Source: Vigna angularis
Taxonomy: Eukaryota > Streptophyta > Magnoliopsida > Fabales > Fabaceae
NCBI RefSeq assembly: GCF_016808095.1
Contig: NC_068974.1
Span: 16,740,001-16,804,000 of the forward strand
Length of the DNA: 64,000 nt
Reading direction: 5' to 3'
The notes beneath the pieces are model-generated. The model had not been told where the DNA came from, ran no database searches, and saw only the letters and a program-made list of their open reading frames with translations. Shown piece by piece: positions 12,341 to 24,488 of this stretch. Each line of letters opens with the position of its first letter. Positions within the stretch are counted from its first letter, which is position 1. A program made the position numbers and the translations under genes.

Positions 12341-12345
12341 AAAGG
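12341..12345. repeat. Target-site duplication AAAGG, right copy
   Basis: It follows the CA end of the LTR at 12340 and is identical to 3198-3202. Confidence 0.9.
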
Positions 12346-12753
12346 CAAATAATAACTTTTATTTATTAATTTTACATAAATTCAATTACTACATAATATT
12401 TTTGTTATTTACATCAATATTTATTTGGTTTCTAATTAAAGAAAAGTTTTATTAATTATGTAAATATTTGATACTTTCAGTTAGTTCTTTCTTTTTTTTA
12501 CATAATAAATTTATGTAAAGATATATTTCACTTTTTGTTAATAAATATAAATTTATTATATAAATCAACTTAGTTAATTTACGAAAATTAATAAATTATG
12601 CTATTGTACAAATATTTTAAAAATACCAATGATGTAGTAATAAATATTTTTGGATTAAAATATAAAAGAATCAAATAAAATAGTTTAAGAATTAAATATA
12701 TTATTGTCACACTTATGAGAAATTATAATTGTAACATTCCATTTTGTTGAGAT
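12346..12753. other. AT-rich spacer
   Basis: About 400 bp of AT-rich DNA with no frame, repeat or signal I can support. Confidence 0.5.
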
Positions 12754-14160
12754 TGTTGATAGGGAGAGCACAAGATTTGTTGAACCCACAATCTCTGTGA
12801 TATTTGTGTTTTTGATGATGACAACACATAATTAGTATTAACACATTTGTATGTATTATGTTATACATGTTATATGCCTATGCTTACTGTGTTGTATTTG
12901 TACTAGCATATCTGTGAACATATTGTATTGATTATTGCAAACCACTATGTTTGATATGTGATTTTATCTGTGTATGCATAATATGAGTGTTTGGAAATGA
13001 AAAACCACAAACACCTAGCTTCAGCTGTTTGAACTTTAAAGTGTGGTAAAACAACAAGTTTTAAGTCGATTACATTATTGGTTAAATCGATTAAAACTCG
13101 TATGTTTGCACAAATATTTTCAAGTGTGTTGTGATGTATTTTGAGAAGAAAAGTTTTCAAATATATGCTAAGTGTTTCTACTTAATTGATTGCATGCATC
13201 TTGTATTCGACTAAGTTTGTTAAAGATTTGAAAATTGTTTAAATGCTTGACATAATTGGCACAATGGTCATATTTTTAAATATGTTGAATAAACATTTAT
13301 TGCAAATCGATTACATTAATTGTGCTTTCAATTAATGTCTTTGACTATTGTTAATTTGTTATAACTGTGAATTGTGTTCGACTAGATTAATAGCATAATT
13401 GATTATAACGCGTCTGATTTGTCTTATACTATATATTAACGCATGATTTGATTTCTGTAAGAAAGAAGAAGAAGAAGAATTGGTTTTAACACTTTCATAT
13501 CTTTTCAGTGTGTACTTTGAAATCTTACAAAAGTGATAAAAGCTCCAAGAATCAAGAATTACTATGGTGATAAAGTCTTGACGATTTCTTGTGAAGCAAG
13601 ATTGTTTGATACGAAAAGATTGATCGTTCTACATAGGAAGGTGCTTACTGCGTGATCAGAAAAGCTTTGGCAAACGCTGAGAGTTGTTGGTTTCCATGTG
13701 GTGTATACAAGAAGAAGAACGTGCGAGGGGTATCTCAAAGGTGTTGACAACATAAGAGGATTATTCTTGCTGCTTGTCTGTTTTGTGTATTGCCTATACT
13801 TAGATTATTGAGTTAGAGAGTTGATTTACACTTTGACGTGAGGTCTCTATAAAGCCCTTGGTGTAAACTCATATCTATATAGTGCATTGGCTTCCATATC
13901 AGGTTGTGTGGAAGGACACTAGAGGTAGGCTTTGCCGAATCAATATAAACCGTAGTGTTTAAATTTTCATATCCCTTCTCTCTGCATTAAATCGATTATA
14001 TTGTCATTGCATTCGAATACGCTTAGTGTTTCATTGCATACAAATTTACTTGCGATTCAAGAAAATTTTAAAGACTTCCTGTTTTGCGAAAAATTTTTTA
14101 AAAGCAATCATTTTTAACATCACCAATTCACCCCCCTCTTAGTGTGAGAAACAAAACACT
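12754..14160 (+). repeat. Probable decayed Copia-type LTR
   Basis: It starts TGTTGATAGGGAGAGCAC, followed by the phrase TTTTTGATGATGACAACAC. It ends near CACCAATTCACCCCCCTCTT, phrases that flank or end LTRs of many plant Copia elements. AATCGATTA motifs occur at about 13070, 13307 and 13990. No internal domain is attached and I could not define a target duplication or the exact right end, so the boundaries are approximate. Confidence 0.45.
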
Positions 14161-16472
14161 TCTTTTTTAACACATTTAAATAGTATAATATACTATTTAG
14201 GAAATATCACAAGTCCAATAAACTAGAACAACTAACATTCAGGAGTTATCCAAATATAACTATAAGTCAAGTTTTATATTCAAATTTTCAATCCAAAACT
14301 ATTTGCAAATTTTTCACCCTGAAACGACTCAAAAAATGTTCTCCCTAAGCTCACACCATTTAAGATGATCAGCACAAAAGAGAAAACACACACAAATAAA
14401 CAAAGAAAAAAGAAAGAGTAAGCTAATATAAACAGAAACATAACATAATATTTAAATTGTAACATATATTACATCTCAAACCAAGAAATTTACACATTAA
14501 AGAATCACACCACGACTATAAACCCGACTCATCTGAATATAGCATGAATGTCGAGTTACAGAGGATTTTGCACTTGTATGGTGGAACAACTGACTCACTC
14601 ACACAAGGTTAGTCCTTTAAAACGTCCTTTACTACCTGGAGAAAGACCCTAGACTAGGACCTCTTTCTATTCTCACGACATGACTCATCACTCTCTAATT
14701 GGGCATGGATAATCATTAGAATGTCAAAATAAACCTCAGCTTAACTCTAACTATTCATGTTAACAACCCTATAAAACATCGCCATATAACCTCTCCATGA
14801 CATCATGAAATTATATCCATCAATACCATTCACATGATCAATCATATATTCATCATCATATATCTCACATAATTATAATTACATATATATATATATATAT
14901 ATCAAAGTATTATAGTACAAGAAACAACTTATCAGAAGATTATAAGACATTAGAAAATACTAAATCCCAAGACTTGAAAATTGGCGTTCAGGCGTCTCGA
15001 GGCTGGCGCTCAACGCTAGGGCCACTGGAGAGTGGCGCTTAGTGCTAAAAAAAGGAGCATTCAGTGTTGGACAAAGTAGAACATGGCGCTCAAGGTCTAG
15101 TAAGAGGGCGTTCAGGCACCATGATAATGGACAACACACTTCGAAAATGAATTTTGATGCACTTGAGACTTGTTCTAATGATCAAATGAATTTTTTACAC
15201 CCTAAAGTTTATGTAAAAATCACATTTAGAATTAAAAGAAATTATCCCTTTGATCATTAGATCCGTACTTAGGTGCATTAAGACCATTTAACATCTCTAA
15301 AAGTACCTAAATTCAAAACAACACTTTCTAACTCAAATTTCTTCAAACTAAGTGTTTTAACAAGTCATAAATGAGTCAACAACAAATCTTAACACTTCAA
15401 AATCATTACAGCTTCAATACTCTAAAATTTCACTATTAGAACCCTTAACCATGAACCAAAACATGATAGAAAATAACTTATGAACCAAATATCAGTTCCA
15501 CCTCAGATATGGCCTAACTCAACACCTTAACAAGTCCTAAATGATTTAAGAACTGACCCTAAACCACTGCTTTACATTTTTAACCATTTTCTCAAAAACT
15601 CAACTATCAAAACCCTAAAATTTGAACTTAAGACCTTCTAAAATCAACCTTATTGACTAACACTTATTTCTATCTTAGATTTCTATTAACTGTAAGTTCT
15701 AACAAGTTTCAAATGACATGAAACATGACCTAAAATACCAAATATAACAATCCAAACTTTATCTCTCAAACTTACCTATTGAACCTCCACTTTTAACTAC
15801 AAAACTTATAACTTTGATGGCTCACTATGCCTTGAACATTTCAGTCAATTCAAAACATCATCACAACTTCATAACATACCATATATCATCACAATAACAT
15901 CAAAATCACATCTCAATAAAAACCAATCCATCAACTAATCAAATATACCCATATAAATGAACTAACTATAACATACATAGTAAAATGATAATTAAATCAA
16001 TTTATTATACATGCAAGCACTAAACATACACAAAAAACATAATTTAAAGATGACAAATTAGCTTCCCTTACCTGTTAGAAACTCAAACCATCTCTAAAGA
16101 ACCCTACTATGCTCCTTCAGCTCAAAGAGACCAAACAACACCTATAAACATGGTGTACCATTAGAACCATTGATTAGTTGAGAATCTAAAAGGAGACTAC
16201 ATACTATAAAATCAAACACCACATGCATTGGAAAATGTGAAACTAGAGAGAAAAAGCATGAACTAACTTACTCTTTTTGAGAAACTGATTGGATAGATTC
16301 GAAGATCTCATAACGGGGATCACACAAGCGATCTCTGGTCTTCAAACAGATGAACAGGTTGCAAGAACCCTTAAAGAGAAGGTAGAGAACTCTAGAAAAG
16401 TAATTTCTAGTATGTTATAAAATAATAAAACTTGTTTGTAACAAAACTATTTATATTACAATCATTTAATAT
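14161..16472 (-). repeat. Degenerate LTR-like sequence, probably chromovirus
   Basis: The segment resembles the Tekay LTR in arrangement: a paired-motif block near 14560-14720 (compare CTAGGACCTCTTTCTATTCTCACGACATGACT with the block around 3860), many TCA-rich spacers, and TTAGCTTCCCTTACC near 16050 (compare AAGCTTCCCTTACCC at 5195). A GGCGCTCA-type motif cluster lies at 14985-15060. Termini are not identifiable. No gene is seen; the 72-codon frame at 15042 lies in this repeat. Confidence 0.35.
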
Positions 16473-16481
16473 TAAAATATT
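16473..16481. repeat. 9-bp target-site duplication TAAAATATT, left
   Basis: It is identical to 22923-22931 on the other side of the inverted repeats. Nine bases is the hallmark length for Mutator-like elements. Confidence 0.92.
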
Positions 16482-16733
16482 GGCTTAATAGCTTACTTGG
16501 TCCCTATGTTAAGTGGTTTTTTTTTTCAGTTTAGTACCCGGTTTTAAAACTGCATACATTGGGTCCCAAAGTTGTAAAAGTTGTATGAATGAAATCCTAT
16601 TCGTTAAGTTCGTAGCAATGACGTTAACTCCACGCTGACGTTGCTGCACTTTTTTCTCTCTGCTCTACTTTTCCTGTCATCTTTTTCTCTCTCTTTTCTA
16701 TTCCTCTTAACATTAATTAAAAGGAAAAAGTAA
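16482..16733 (+). repeat. MULE terminal inverted repeat, left
   Basis: It matches the reverse complement of 22672-22922 over about 250 bp with scattered mismatches and small indels. It ends in a pyrimidine-rich block (TTTTTCTCTCTC) followed by CATTAATTAAAAG. Confidence 0.9.
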
Positions 16734-16789
16734 AATATAATATAATATAATAATAATAATATAATAAAGATGTAATGATGTTTGTCTTC

Positions 16790-17350
16790 ATTGACAGGCA
16801 GCTTAATTGTTAAGGCATCCGCTTTTACAACCTTATGTTCTTCCGTTGTCATAATACATCCTCTAATATTCTTCCAGTATATCCCATAGTTAATTCAAAG
16901 GATAAAACAAGATCTAATAAATCTAGTGGTGACAAGGACCATAAGGAGAAAGAAGAAAACTTAGTAAATCGTTTGGAACGGATTCATCCAATTGAGGGAA
17001 ATGGAGATACTCGTATGCAATCTTCCTAATGATGTTGTTACCATCTCAACCAGTGTAGAAGACAAAATTGAGACCGGGATGGTTGATCTTACAAGCTACA
17101 TAGTGGAATCTTCTACTAGTATTAGCGGCTGAAAAGATGGGTCAACAACATCTGAATCAACTATTTGCAAGGTGTGCAAGGAGGACTTTAAAGGTAGACC
17201 TGTAAGGGAAACGAATAACAATGAAATTTGTTTAAAGAGTTCATAAGAATCACTGCATGAGGAACAAATATGATAGGATTTTAGGCCCAAATGAAGAATC
17301 CAGCATTCCCAAAATACTTAACTGATTTTAAGATGTGATCATTGGGGTGA
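16790..17350 (+). pseudogene. Captured gene-like fragment, left part, unidentified
   Basis: After an AT-rich stretch, TTCATTGACAG and TTCTTCCAG look like 3' splice sites. Downstream frames give lysine- and serine-rich peptide NKSSGDKDHKEKEENLVNRL, then a segment around STTSEST and CKVCKEDFKGRPV. Frames are broken by stops (17026, 17130). The composition is unlike the surrounding transposons, and the content resembles exons of a host gene. I do not recognise the family. The part at 21806-22260 may be a continuation of the same source gene. Confidence 0.4.
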
Positions 17351-17353
17351 AAT

Positions 17354-17538
17354 TGTGGGAACATTATGGTATGACGTGTCAGTATTTTATTTGGTTTATT
17401 ATGAGTTTGTTAGTAACCTTTCTGTTATATAGTTGCTAGTAAGGAATGAATGAAGCAGAGAAAGAATATTTTCCCATTTCCTTATTCCCTTTTCTGTAGG
17501 AGGCCCCTTGACCTCTAATCAAGGCAATTTCTCTATCA
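17354..17538 (+). repeat. Probable short 5' LTR of the gypsy element inside the MULE
   Basis: It runs from TGTGGGAACATTATGG to TTCTCTATCA and is followed within a few bases by TTGGTGCTTTCATTGAGAG, which could be a primer site. gag begins 78 bp later. There is no matching 3' LTR in the window, so the boundaries rest on TG...CA and position only. Confidence 0.45.
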
Positions 17539-17616
17539 TTTTTGGTGCTTTCATTGAGAGGCATTCCTCACCCATAACTTTTCTTTCCTCACCCATAACC
17601 CTCTTTTCTTATCACC

Positions 17617-18657
17617 ATGACTGACCACAATACTCGTTCTAAATCCATCACCAACTTGGAAGAAGCCATATGGAAGCTCACAATCATCCAAAACGAAATC
17701 ACCACCTGATTGGATGCCATTACCTCTCAACTTACTACACGTGACCCACCCTCTCCACACTCCCCACCTGAAATTGAGGTTCCCTGATTTGATGGAATAG
17801 ATCCAATGGGATGGATCTTTAAGATCTCGCAGTTCTTCGAGTATCATCGCACGCCGGAGGATGATCGGCTCCAGATAGCTTCCTTTTACATGGATGGTCC
17901 CGCCCCCAAATGGTTTCAGTGGTTGCACAGGAACAACATGCTTCCTTCATGGCACGAGTTTCTGTAGGCCTTAGAGGTTCGATTCGCTCCTTCTTATTAT
18001 GACGACCCACGCGGATCTCTCTTTAAATTGACTCAAAAAGGTACGGTTCAAGATTATTTAAATGACTTTGAACGCCTTTCTAATCGCATTGTTGGTCTCC
18101 TTGCCATCTTTTTGTTGAGCAATTTTATTTCTTGGTTAAACCCGGATATTCGTTGTGAGGTCCAAGCACTACAACCACAGTCGTTGACGCAGGCCGCAAC
18201 TTTGGCCAAACTATAGGAAGATAAACTTAACGATCAAAGCAGACACTTTCGTCAACGTTCCCCCTTTACATCATCTTCCACTCCTCCATTGTTGCCAACT
18301 CCACCGTCACGACCGTTGGCAACACCATCCAACCCGCCCAAAACTCATTATAAGAAGTTGACTCACGAAGAGATGCTGACTCGTCGGGAGAAGGGATTGT
18401 GTTACAATTGTGATGACAAATTCAGTCCTGGGCACAAGTGCAAGGGTCGGTTTTTTTTACTTGTTGCAGTTGATGACGATGATGACGTGCGGGTTGAGTC
18501 ACCGACTCTTGAAGGGGACTCTAGTATTCTTCTTCTAGAAGGAATGAATATTATCAACAATGAGGCCCATATCAGCTTTAATGCTTTAGCTAGGTTACCT
18601 CCTCCAGAAGCTCTCAAGATCGTGGGCCAGTTGCAAAACAGCCCATCACTATTTTAG
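17617..18657 (+). pseudogene. gag of a Ty3/gypsy (chromovirus-like) element, decayed
   Basis: From the ATG at 17617 the frame gives MTDHNTRSKS, a coiled-coil-like N-terminus, and then the capsid region with FEYHRTPEDDRLQIASFYMDG and PKWFQWLHRNN. LFKLTQKGTVQDYLNDFERL follows from about 18021, with a zinc knuckle CYNCDDKFSPGHKC near 18400. All parts share one frame, interrupted by stop codons (about 17707, 17785, 17965, 18214). The last stop at 18655 marks a frameshift, because the protease continues in another frame. This is a typical plant chromovirus gag of about 400 residues. Confidence 0.82.
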
Positions 18658-21600
18658 TAGATGGAGGAAGTACTCATAACTTTATATAGGATAGAGTGGC
18701 TAAATTCTTAAATTTGACAGCCCAACCCACTAACACATTGAGGGTCATGGTGGGCAATGGTACCGAGATTGAATGTCAAATTATTTGTCCAACAGTTAAT
18801 TTGATGATTCAGGGCCATAAGTTTGCCGTAGACGTTCATGTTCTTCCTATTAATGGTGTTGATGTTGTCTTGGGCATTCAGTGGCTGAAGGACTTAGGTC
18901 CAATTGTCACAGATTATTCTCAACTCACTATGAAATTTATCAAGGATGGAAAATTTGTGGAATTCAAAGTTGATGCACCGCCTAAGCCCAGCGATATTTC
19001 AGCCCATCAAGTCAAACGCCTCCTACAAACTCATGGGGCCGCTAGTTTCTTCCACATCAGAATACTTCCTACTTCACCATCACCGACTCAACCAAACATA
19101 CACGTTGTCCCTACTCATCCTCTCCCTCAAATTTCTTCCCTTTTACATAGATACTACAAGATTTTCCAAAACTCCCCTTCTATTCCTCCATCACGCTATA
19201 CTAATCACAAAATCTCCCTCCTCCCTACTTCGGCTCCTGTGACGGTGCGACCCTATAGGTACCCTTATTTTCAAAAGGCTGAAATTGAGAAACAGGTAGA
19301 AGAGATGTTGATTGATGGTTTGATTCAGCCAAGCCAAAGCCCTTTTTCCTCCTAGTATTGCTTGTGAAAAAGAAAGATGGTAGTTGACAGTTTTGTGTCG
19401 ATTACCGTGCTCTTAATGCCATTACCATCAAAGACAAATTCCCGATTCCAACTATTGATGAGCTCTTAGATGAGTTGGGGGGAGCGTCTTGGTTTTCGAA
19501 ATTGGATTTACGCCAAGGCTATCATCATATCCACATGAATGTTGCTGACATCCCAAAAACCACATTTCGCACTCATCATGGTCACTATGAGTACACTGTA
19601 ATGCCCTTTGGGCTTTGCAATGCTCCCTCAACTTTTCAAGCCACAATGAATGAATTATTGAAACCATTTATGTGTAAATTTGTCGTCTTTTTCGACGATA
19701 TTCTGGTTTATAGCGGTTCATTGGAAGAGCATCTCCACCACTTAGAGAAAACATTACAGCAACTGATCTAGGGAGAATTCTTTTTAAGGGGCTCTAAATG
19801 TTTATTTGCTCAACAAAAATTGGAGTATCTCGGACATGTGGTATCTTCTGAAGGTGTTGCACCTGAGCATTCTAAAATTCAGGAAATGGTGGATTGGCCA
19901 CCACTTACCACTATTAAAGCTCTTCGCGGTTTCTTGGGACTAACTGGGTTCTATAGGCGATTCATCAAGGGATATGCCATCATCGCGTCTCCCCTTACAG
20001 CCCTACTTAAGAAAGATGTGTTTGTGTGGTCCTTGGAGGCTCAAACTGCATTTGACAGTTTGAAGAAAGCTATGACAGAGGCACTACTATTAGCTCTTCC
20101 AAATTTTTCCCTGCCCTTTGTTTTGGGGACTGATGCATCAGGTGTGGCCATGGGGGCAGTCCTTATGCAGAAAGGACATCCGATAGCATTCCACAATAAG
20201 CCATATGCCCAAGACTCATGCACTCTTCTACATATGTGCGTGAACTTCATGTTATCACCTCTTCTGTCAAGAAGTGGAGGCAATATCTTCTTGGGCACTC
20301 TTTCACAATCCTCACTGATCATCGCAGCCTCAAGGAGTTAATGTCACATATTATTCAGACTCTAGAGCAACATGTTTATTTGTCAAAGTTGCTCGGATTT
20401 GATTATTCCATCCAGTATAAAGCAGGGAAAAAATATGTTGTGGCTGATGCTCTCTCACGACCCCAAGACTTTGGTGATAGCCAACTCCTAATTCTGTCCA
20501 TGCCTCGTTTTTTGTTTCTAGAGGAACTCCGTAAGGCTCTATACACAAGCTCTGAATTTAGTCAACTGTTCATGGCTGTACAGAATGATCCTAATGCATA
20601 TGAGAACTATAACATCCACCAAGACCTTTTGTTGTATAAAGGAAAGCTTTGGCTTAATCGTGACAATCCTTTCGTTCAATTGTTGTTGGCAGAATTTCAC
20701 ATAACGCCATTGAGCGGTCATACAGGAATTTCCAAGACTTTATCTCGGCTCCAACAATACTTTTACTGGCAAGGTATGCGTGAGGACGTCCAAAAGTTTA
20801 TTGCTCAATGTGCAACCTATTTGCAAACAAAGTATGAAACCAAAAAACCCGCAGGCCTACTGCAACCTTTATCTATTCCCTTGGAGCCGTGGGTTGACCT
20901 ATCCTTGGATTTCATTACGGGTTTACCTCTCTTTCAAGGTAATACAGTCATTTTAGTGGTGGTTGATCGCTTTTCCAAGGGTGCTCACTTCGAATTGTTA
21001 CCCACTGAATTCACGTCATTCAAGGTTGCACAACTCTTCTTGGACATGGTTTGTAAACACCATGGTTTCCCCGCAATTTGGTTTCAGATCGCGATCTAGT
21101 TTTCATTAGCAAATTCTGGAGAGAACTATTCTGGTTGTGTGGCACTAAACTTCGGATGAGCACTTCCTTTCACCCGAAAACTGACGGACAGACGGAAGTT
21201 CTCAATAGGACTTTAGAGTAGTACCTACGCTCCATGGTGCATAATAAACCAACAGATTGGGGAAAGTACTTGGGGGTCGTAGAGTGGTGTTATAATACCA
21301 CTATTCATTCCGCCACTATGATGTCTCCCTTTCAAATCACATATGGGAAGGAGCCTCCCTCCATTCCAAATTACTTGGCAGGTACTTCATTTGTTGAAGC
21401 AGTTGATTCTTTATTGACAACTCGCCAAGAAATGCTAATTGCTCTTCGAAAGAAGCTTCAAAAGGTGCAGGACCAGATGAAAACAATTGCAGATAGCAAG
21501 CGTCGTTTGGTGGAATACTAGGTTGATGATTGGGTGTATGTTCGCTTGCGACCCTATCGACAAAATTCTGTGAGGGGTGTTGCTTATCAAAAACTAAGTA

Positions 21601-21805
21601 AGCGATTCTATGGCCCTTTTTGCATTCTGGAGCGAATTGGACCTGTCGCATACCGACTAGAGATGCCTTCAACTTCTAAAATTCATCCGATTTTTCATTG
21701 CTCTGTGCTTAAAGCTCATCATGGTCCTCTCCCTACTCAACAGGGTGAGTTGCCTGCAGCCCCGCAGGGTAATAGTCCTATGATCACCCCTATGGTTATA
21801 TTGGA
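18640..21805 (+). pseudogene. pol (protease, RT, RNase H, integrase) of the same gypsy element
   Basis: Domains appear in normal order but in several frames. The protease near 18650-18990 has a DGGST active-site motif and VLGIQWLKDLGP. RT at about 19200-19770 has [24 protein letters not shown] and catalytic FFDDIL. The connection and RNase H at 19820-20450 have GTDASGVAMGAVL and LTDHRSL. Integrase at about 20640-21520 has the zinc-binding HTGISKT, CATY and WVDLSLDFITGLP. The GPY/F-like module VRGVAYQKLSKRFYGPFCIL follows, and the frame passes HPIFHCSVLKAHHGP. Stops and at least four frameshifts make it inactive. It stops matching pol after PMVILD near 21805, where a chromodomain would be expected. 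The 3' LTR is absent. Confidence 0.85.
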
Positions 21806-22031
21806 TTCCAATGAAGGTTTGGACAATGCTGAAGCACCAAGGGAAGATTCGACCCTTGACATCTCTAGTAAATCAACAATGTACAGTGTAGGCTGTAGTA
21901 GCACTGATAAAGATAAGTCCATCATTGAGGAAAAGCCATCACTAACTGTGAATCCTATGACGGTCGAACATGATACCGAATATGGAAACCACTTGAATGT
22001 ATTTATAGAAGGCTCACATATGAATAGCTAG
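21534..22031 (+). pseudogene. Fusion frame: integrase tail joined to unrelated peptide
   Basis: The first 90 or so codons are the end of gypsy integrase (MYVRLRPYRQNSVRG to ITPMVILD). The remaining 75 or so, starting SNEGLDNAEAPRED, have no retroelement features and are serine- and acid-rich. Downstream DNA continues in the same style to about 22200, where GTGGTAAGTGG looks like a 5' splice site. The junction is therefore the right edge of the retroelement against captured gene sequence. Whether the frame is ever translated is unknown. Confidence 0.5.
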
Positions 22032-22671
22032 AAATCTGATTGTAATGATGCACTTGAAGTTAAGGATGATGACACAATTAACAGACACGTGTAATTCAAA
22101 TGTTACATGAGTTTGGTCCGTTGGAGATTGTTGCATGGTTGAAGATTGGAGACACGAATATAACTTGCCATATCTTCTTTATTGGTTGTGGTAAGTGGTT
22201 ATAGTAAATGAATTAAATTATTTTAGTTAGGTTGAATAGTCATTTGTGTTTGTTTTCTAGCAGTTTATGCGACATTGAAATTATAAATTTTTTACTTCCC
22301 CTTTTCCTAACTAAAAGGTAACCATGAATATTAGAGCTTCATGTTTTATTTATTTGGTTTATTTGTTATTCATGACCTATAAACATCTAAGGGTGGAATT
22401 GTTACAACATACAAAAAATGGAGACAAAATTGCTATCAATGAACAACTTATTAATTAGATTTACTGGAATCATAAAAAACATATTGTGCGTTATTTTATT
22501 TATTGAGTCTTAAAGTTTTTAATAACTTTTAATAGTGTATTGCTTATACTTTAAAAAATTGAAATCTAAGACTATTCCAGCAAAAATATTATTTTTTATT
22601 TCAGAAAATCTCATTGCTAACATAGAATACTCGCTCCATTATCTGATACATATAAGATGACGTAAAATGAG
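22032..22671. other. MULE interior, right side, no clear gene
   Basis: The part to about 22200 reads like continued exon-like sequence (DALEVKDDDTINRHV). A possible 5' splice site is at about 22190 and AT-rich, intron-like DNA follows to the inverted repeat. Confidence 0.35.
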
Positions 22672-22922
22672 GTTATAGTTCTCTCACTTTCTGCTTTTAA
22701 TTAATGATGAGAAGAATAGAAAAGACAGAGAAAAAGATGTAAGGAAGAGCATATGAGAGAGAAAAAAATGTAGCCATGTCAGCGCGGAGTTAACGTCGTT
22801 GCTACCAACTTCACGGATAAGAATTTATTCATACAATTTGGAACTCAATGTATGCACTTTTAAAACCGGAAACTAAACTTAAAAAAACAACTTAACATAG
22901 GGACCAAGTAAGCTATTAAGCC
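22672..22922 (-). repeat. MULE terminal inverted repeat, right
   Basis: It ends AAGTAAGCTATTAAGCC and is the inverted partner of 16482-16733. Confidence 0.9.
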
Positions 22923-22931
22923 TAAAATATT
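22923..22931. repeat. 9-bp target-site duplication TAAAATATT, right
   Basis: Perfect repeat of 16473-16481. Confidence 0.92.
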
Positions 22932-23387
22932 CAAGCCTCATTGTTTTTAACTCACTACTACTTCTAAAATATCATTTTCTAGGTCTGAACATCTATAATA
23001 ATTTAGATTAATTAAATATTAAAAAAAGCTTATTAAAATAATTATTATATTAAACAATATAAATACGATAAAGAATTATTCTATTATAAAACTAAAATTA
23101 TACTCAACACATATATTTATTTTCAACAACATAAGTAAACAACATAAGTATATTTAGAGTAAAATGATAACACCATTTTATTTTCTAATATACACTCTTA
23201 TTACTCTAGATCAACTAAAATCCAAAGAAAAAAAAATACTTACAATAATCATTTAGTCAATTTTCTTTTTTGGAAGGAAAATTTATTAGGTTGTTAAACG
23301 ATAAATTATAAATACACTGATACTAAAATAAAATAAAATATTGAAGTCGTTCTTTTTATTGACAACTATTATTACTCTACTTATTAT
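22932..23387. other. AT-rich spacer between two MULE-like elements
   Basis: AT-rich DNA with no frame or repeat that I can support. Confidence 0.5.
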
Positions 23388-23395
23388 TAACTTAA

Positions 23396-23621
23396 GGTTA
23401 AATCTCTTCCGCAGTCTCTATATATGTGGATTTTTCTCAAGTAGGTCTCGGTTTCCCCACTTTAGTCCTTAAAAGTGAAAAATTGACTCAATTGAGTCCC
23501 TGCCGTTAAATTGACTTAATGAGGTCAAGTTTTTTATGACCTGGAACATTGACGTGGACAGTTTTTTAAACGTGACATTCACAAAGCTTTATATGTGGAA
23601 TTTGATAACATTTAATATTTT
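23396..23621 (+). repeat. Left terminal inverted repeat of the small MULE
   Basis: It pairs with 24489-24719. Shared blocks include CCCACTTTAGT, AAAATTGACT, ACGTGACATTCAC and GTGGAATTTGA. Confidence 0.8.
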
Positions 23622-23819
23622 AAGAATAGGGATTTCTGAAATGGAGACTACGGGAGTGGTTTAACCTGCTTTTAATTATAACGGATTAGGATTAATACTT
23701 TCCTTTTTAATTACTTTTACTTATCAATCCTAGGTAATTTTAAAATTCCAATCAGATTCAATTGAAGTGAACCCTAAATTAGTTTTCTAATAGACTATTC
23801 ACACAACTCAGATTATATT

Positions 23820-24420
23820 TTCCCCCAAATCTTTGAGTTCCTCTCTCGCAGACAATAAGTTCTCTTTCTCTCGTGGTGTAGTGAGTGTTGCAATGGCGGG
23901 ATTGATGGTTACGAGATGAAAATTTTGGGGTTCCGAGTTACGATTTAGGGTTTCCTTTTGCCTATGCTATTCACCATTGAGATTCTTGATGGTTACGAAA
24001 TGAAAATTTTGGGGTTTAGGGTTTCTAGAATAGCGAATTGGGAATTTAGGTTTTTTTCTTATCTTAAAATTGGGATTTTTGGTTTGGGAATTCTTTTTAG
24101 GAGCTTTGTTCTTGTTTCTCAAATTATGTTTGAGGGTTCAAATTCTGGTCTGGGAAATCTTGTTTCTTGATCTGGTTGCGTTTTCGTTTGGTATTTAGGA
24201 TTGTTTGTGGTGGTTTCCACCTTTAAAGTGGCCTGCAATGATGGATACCAATTCAGACTCATTTTAGACTTGATGGTAGTGGCTTTGGGCTCCTTGATTG
24301 GCTATGGAGAGGAGTCACGCTGGCCCGATGATATCACGGTTGGTTCAGATTGAACTTTGTTAGGCTTACATGTCTAGAGTTTGGTTTTTGTTTGAACTTT
24401 GTTGCAGAGAGAAAAATATT
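23820..24420 (+). pseudogene. Gene-like segment inside the small MULE, unidentified
   Basis: It begins with a 5' UTR-like, pyrimidine-rich run (TTCTCTTTCTCTCGTGG), then an ATG context (GCAATGGCGGG at about 23891) and broken frames. A stretch of about 30 bp containing TTGATGGTTACGA and ATGAAAATTTTGGGGTT occurs twice (about 23903 and 23986), a local duplication. A 70-codon frame (23958-24170) is hydrophobic and glycine-rich without a recognisable domain. Source gene unknown. Confidence 0.4.
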
Positions 24421-24488
24421 ATTAAAAATAAGATAAATAGAATTCAAAAATAATATTTTAAGTGTGGATCAAATAATGATAATACAAG

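Larger units (their letters stand above)
16482..22922. mobile_element. Mutator-like element carrying gene-like and retroelement sequence
   Basis: The 6441-bp unit has long terminal inverted repeats of about 250 bp beginning GGCTTAATAGCTTACTTGGT and a perfect 9-bp target duplication. No MURA-type transposase is visible, so it is non-autonomous. The interior holds gene-like sequence (about 16790-17350 and 21806-22260) and, between these two parts, a decayed Ty3/gypsy element lacking its 3' LTR. The simplest reading is a Pack-MULE that captured gene sequence and was later hit by the retroelement. The retroelement may instead have been inside the captured locus already. Confidence 0.88.
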
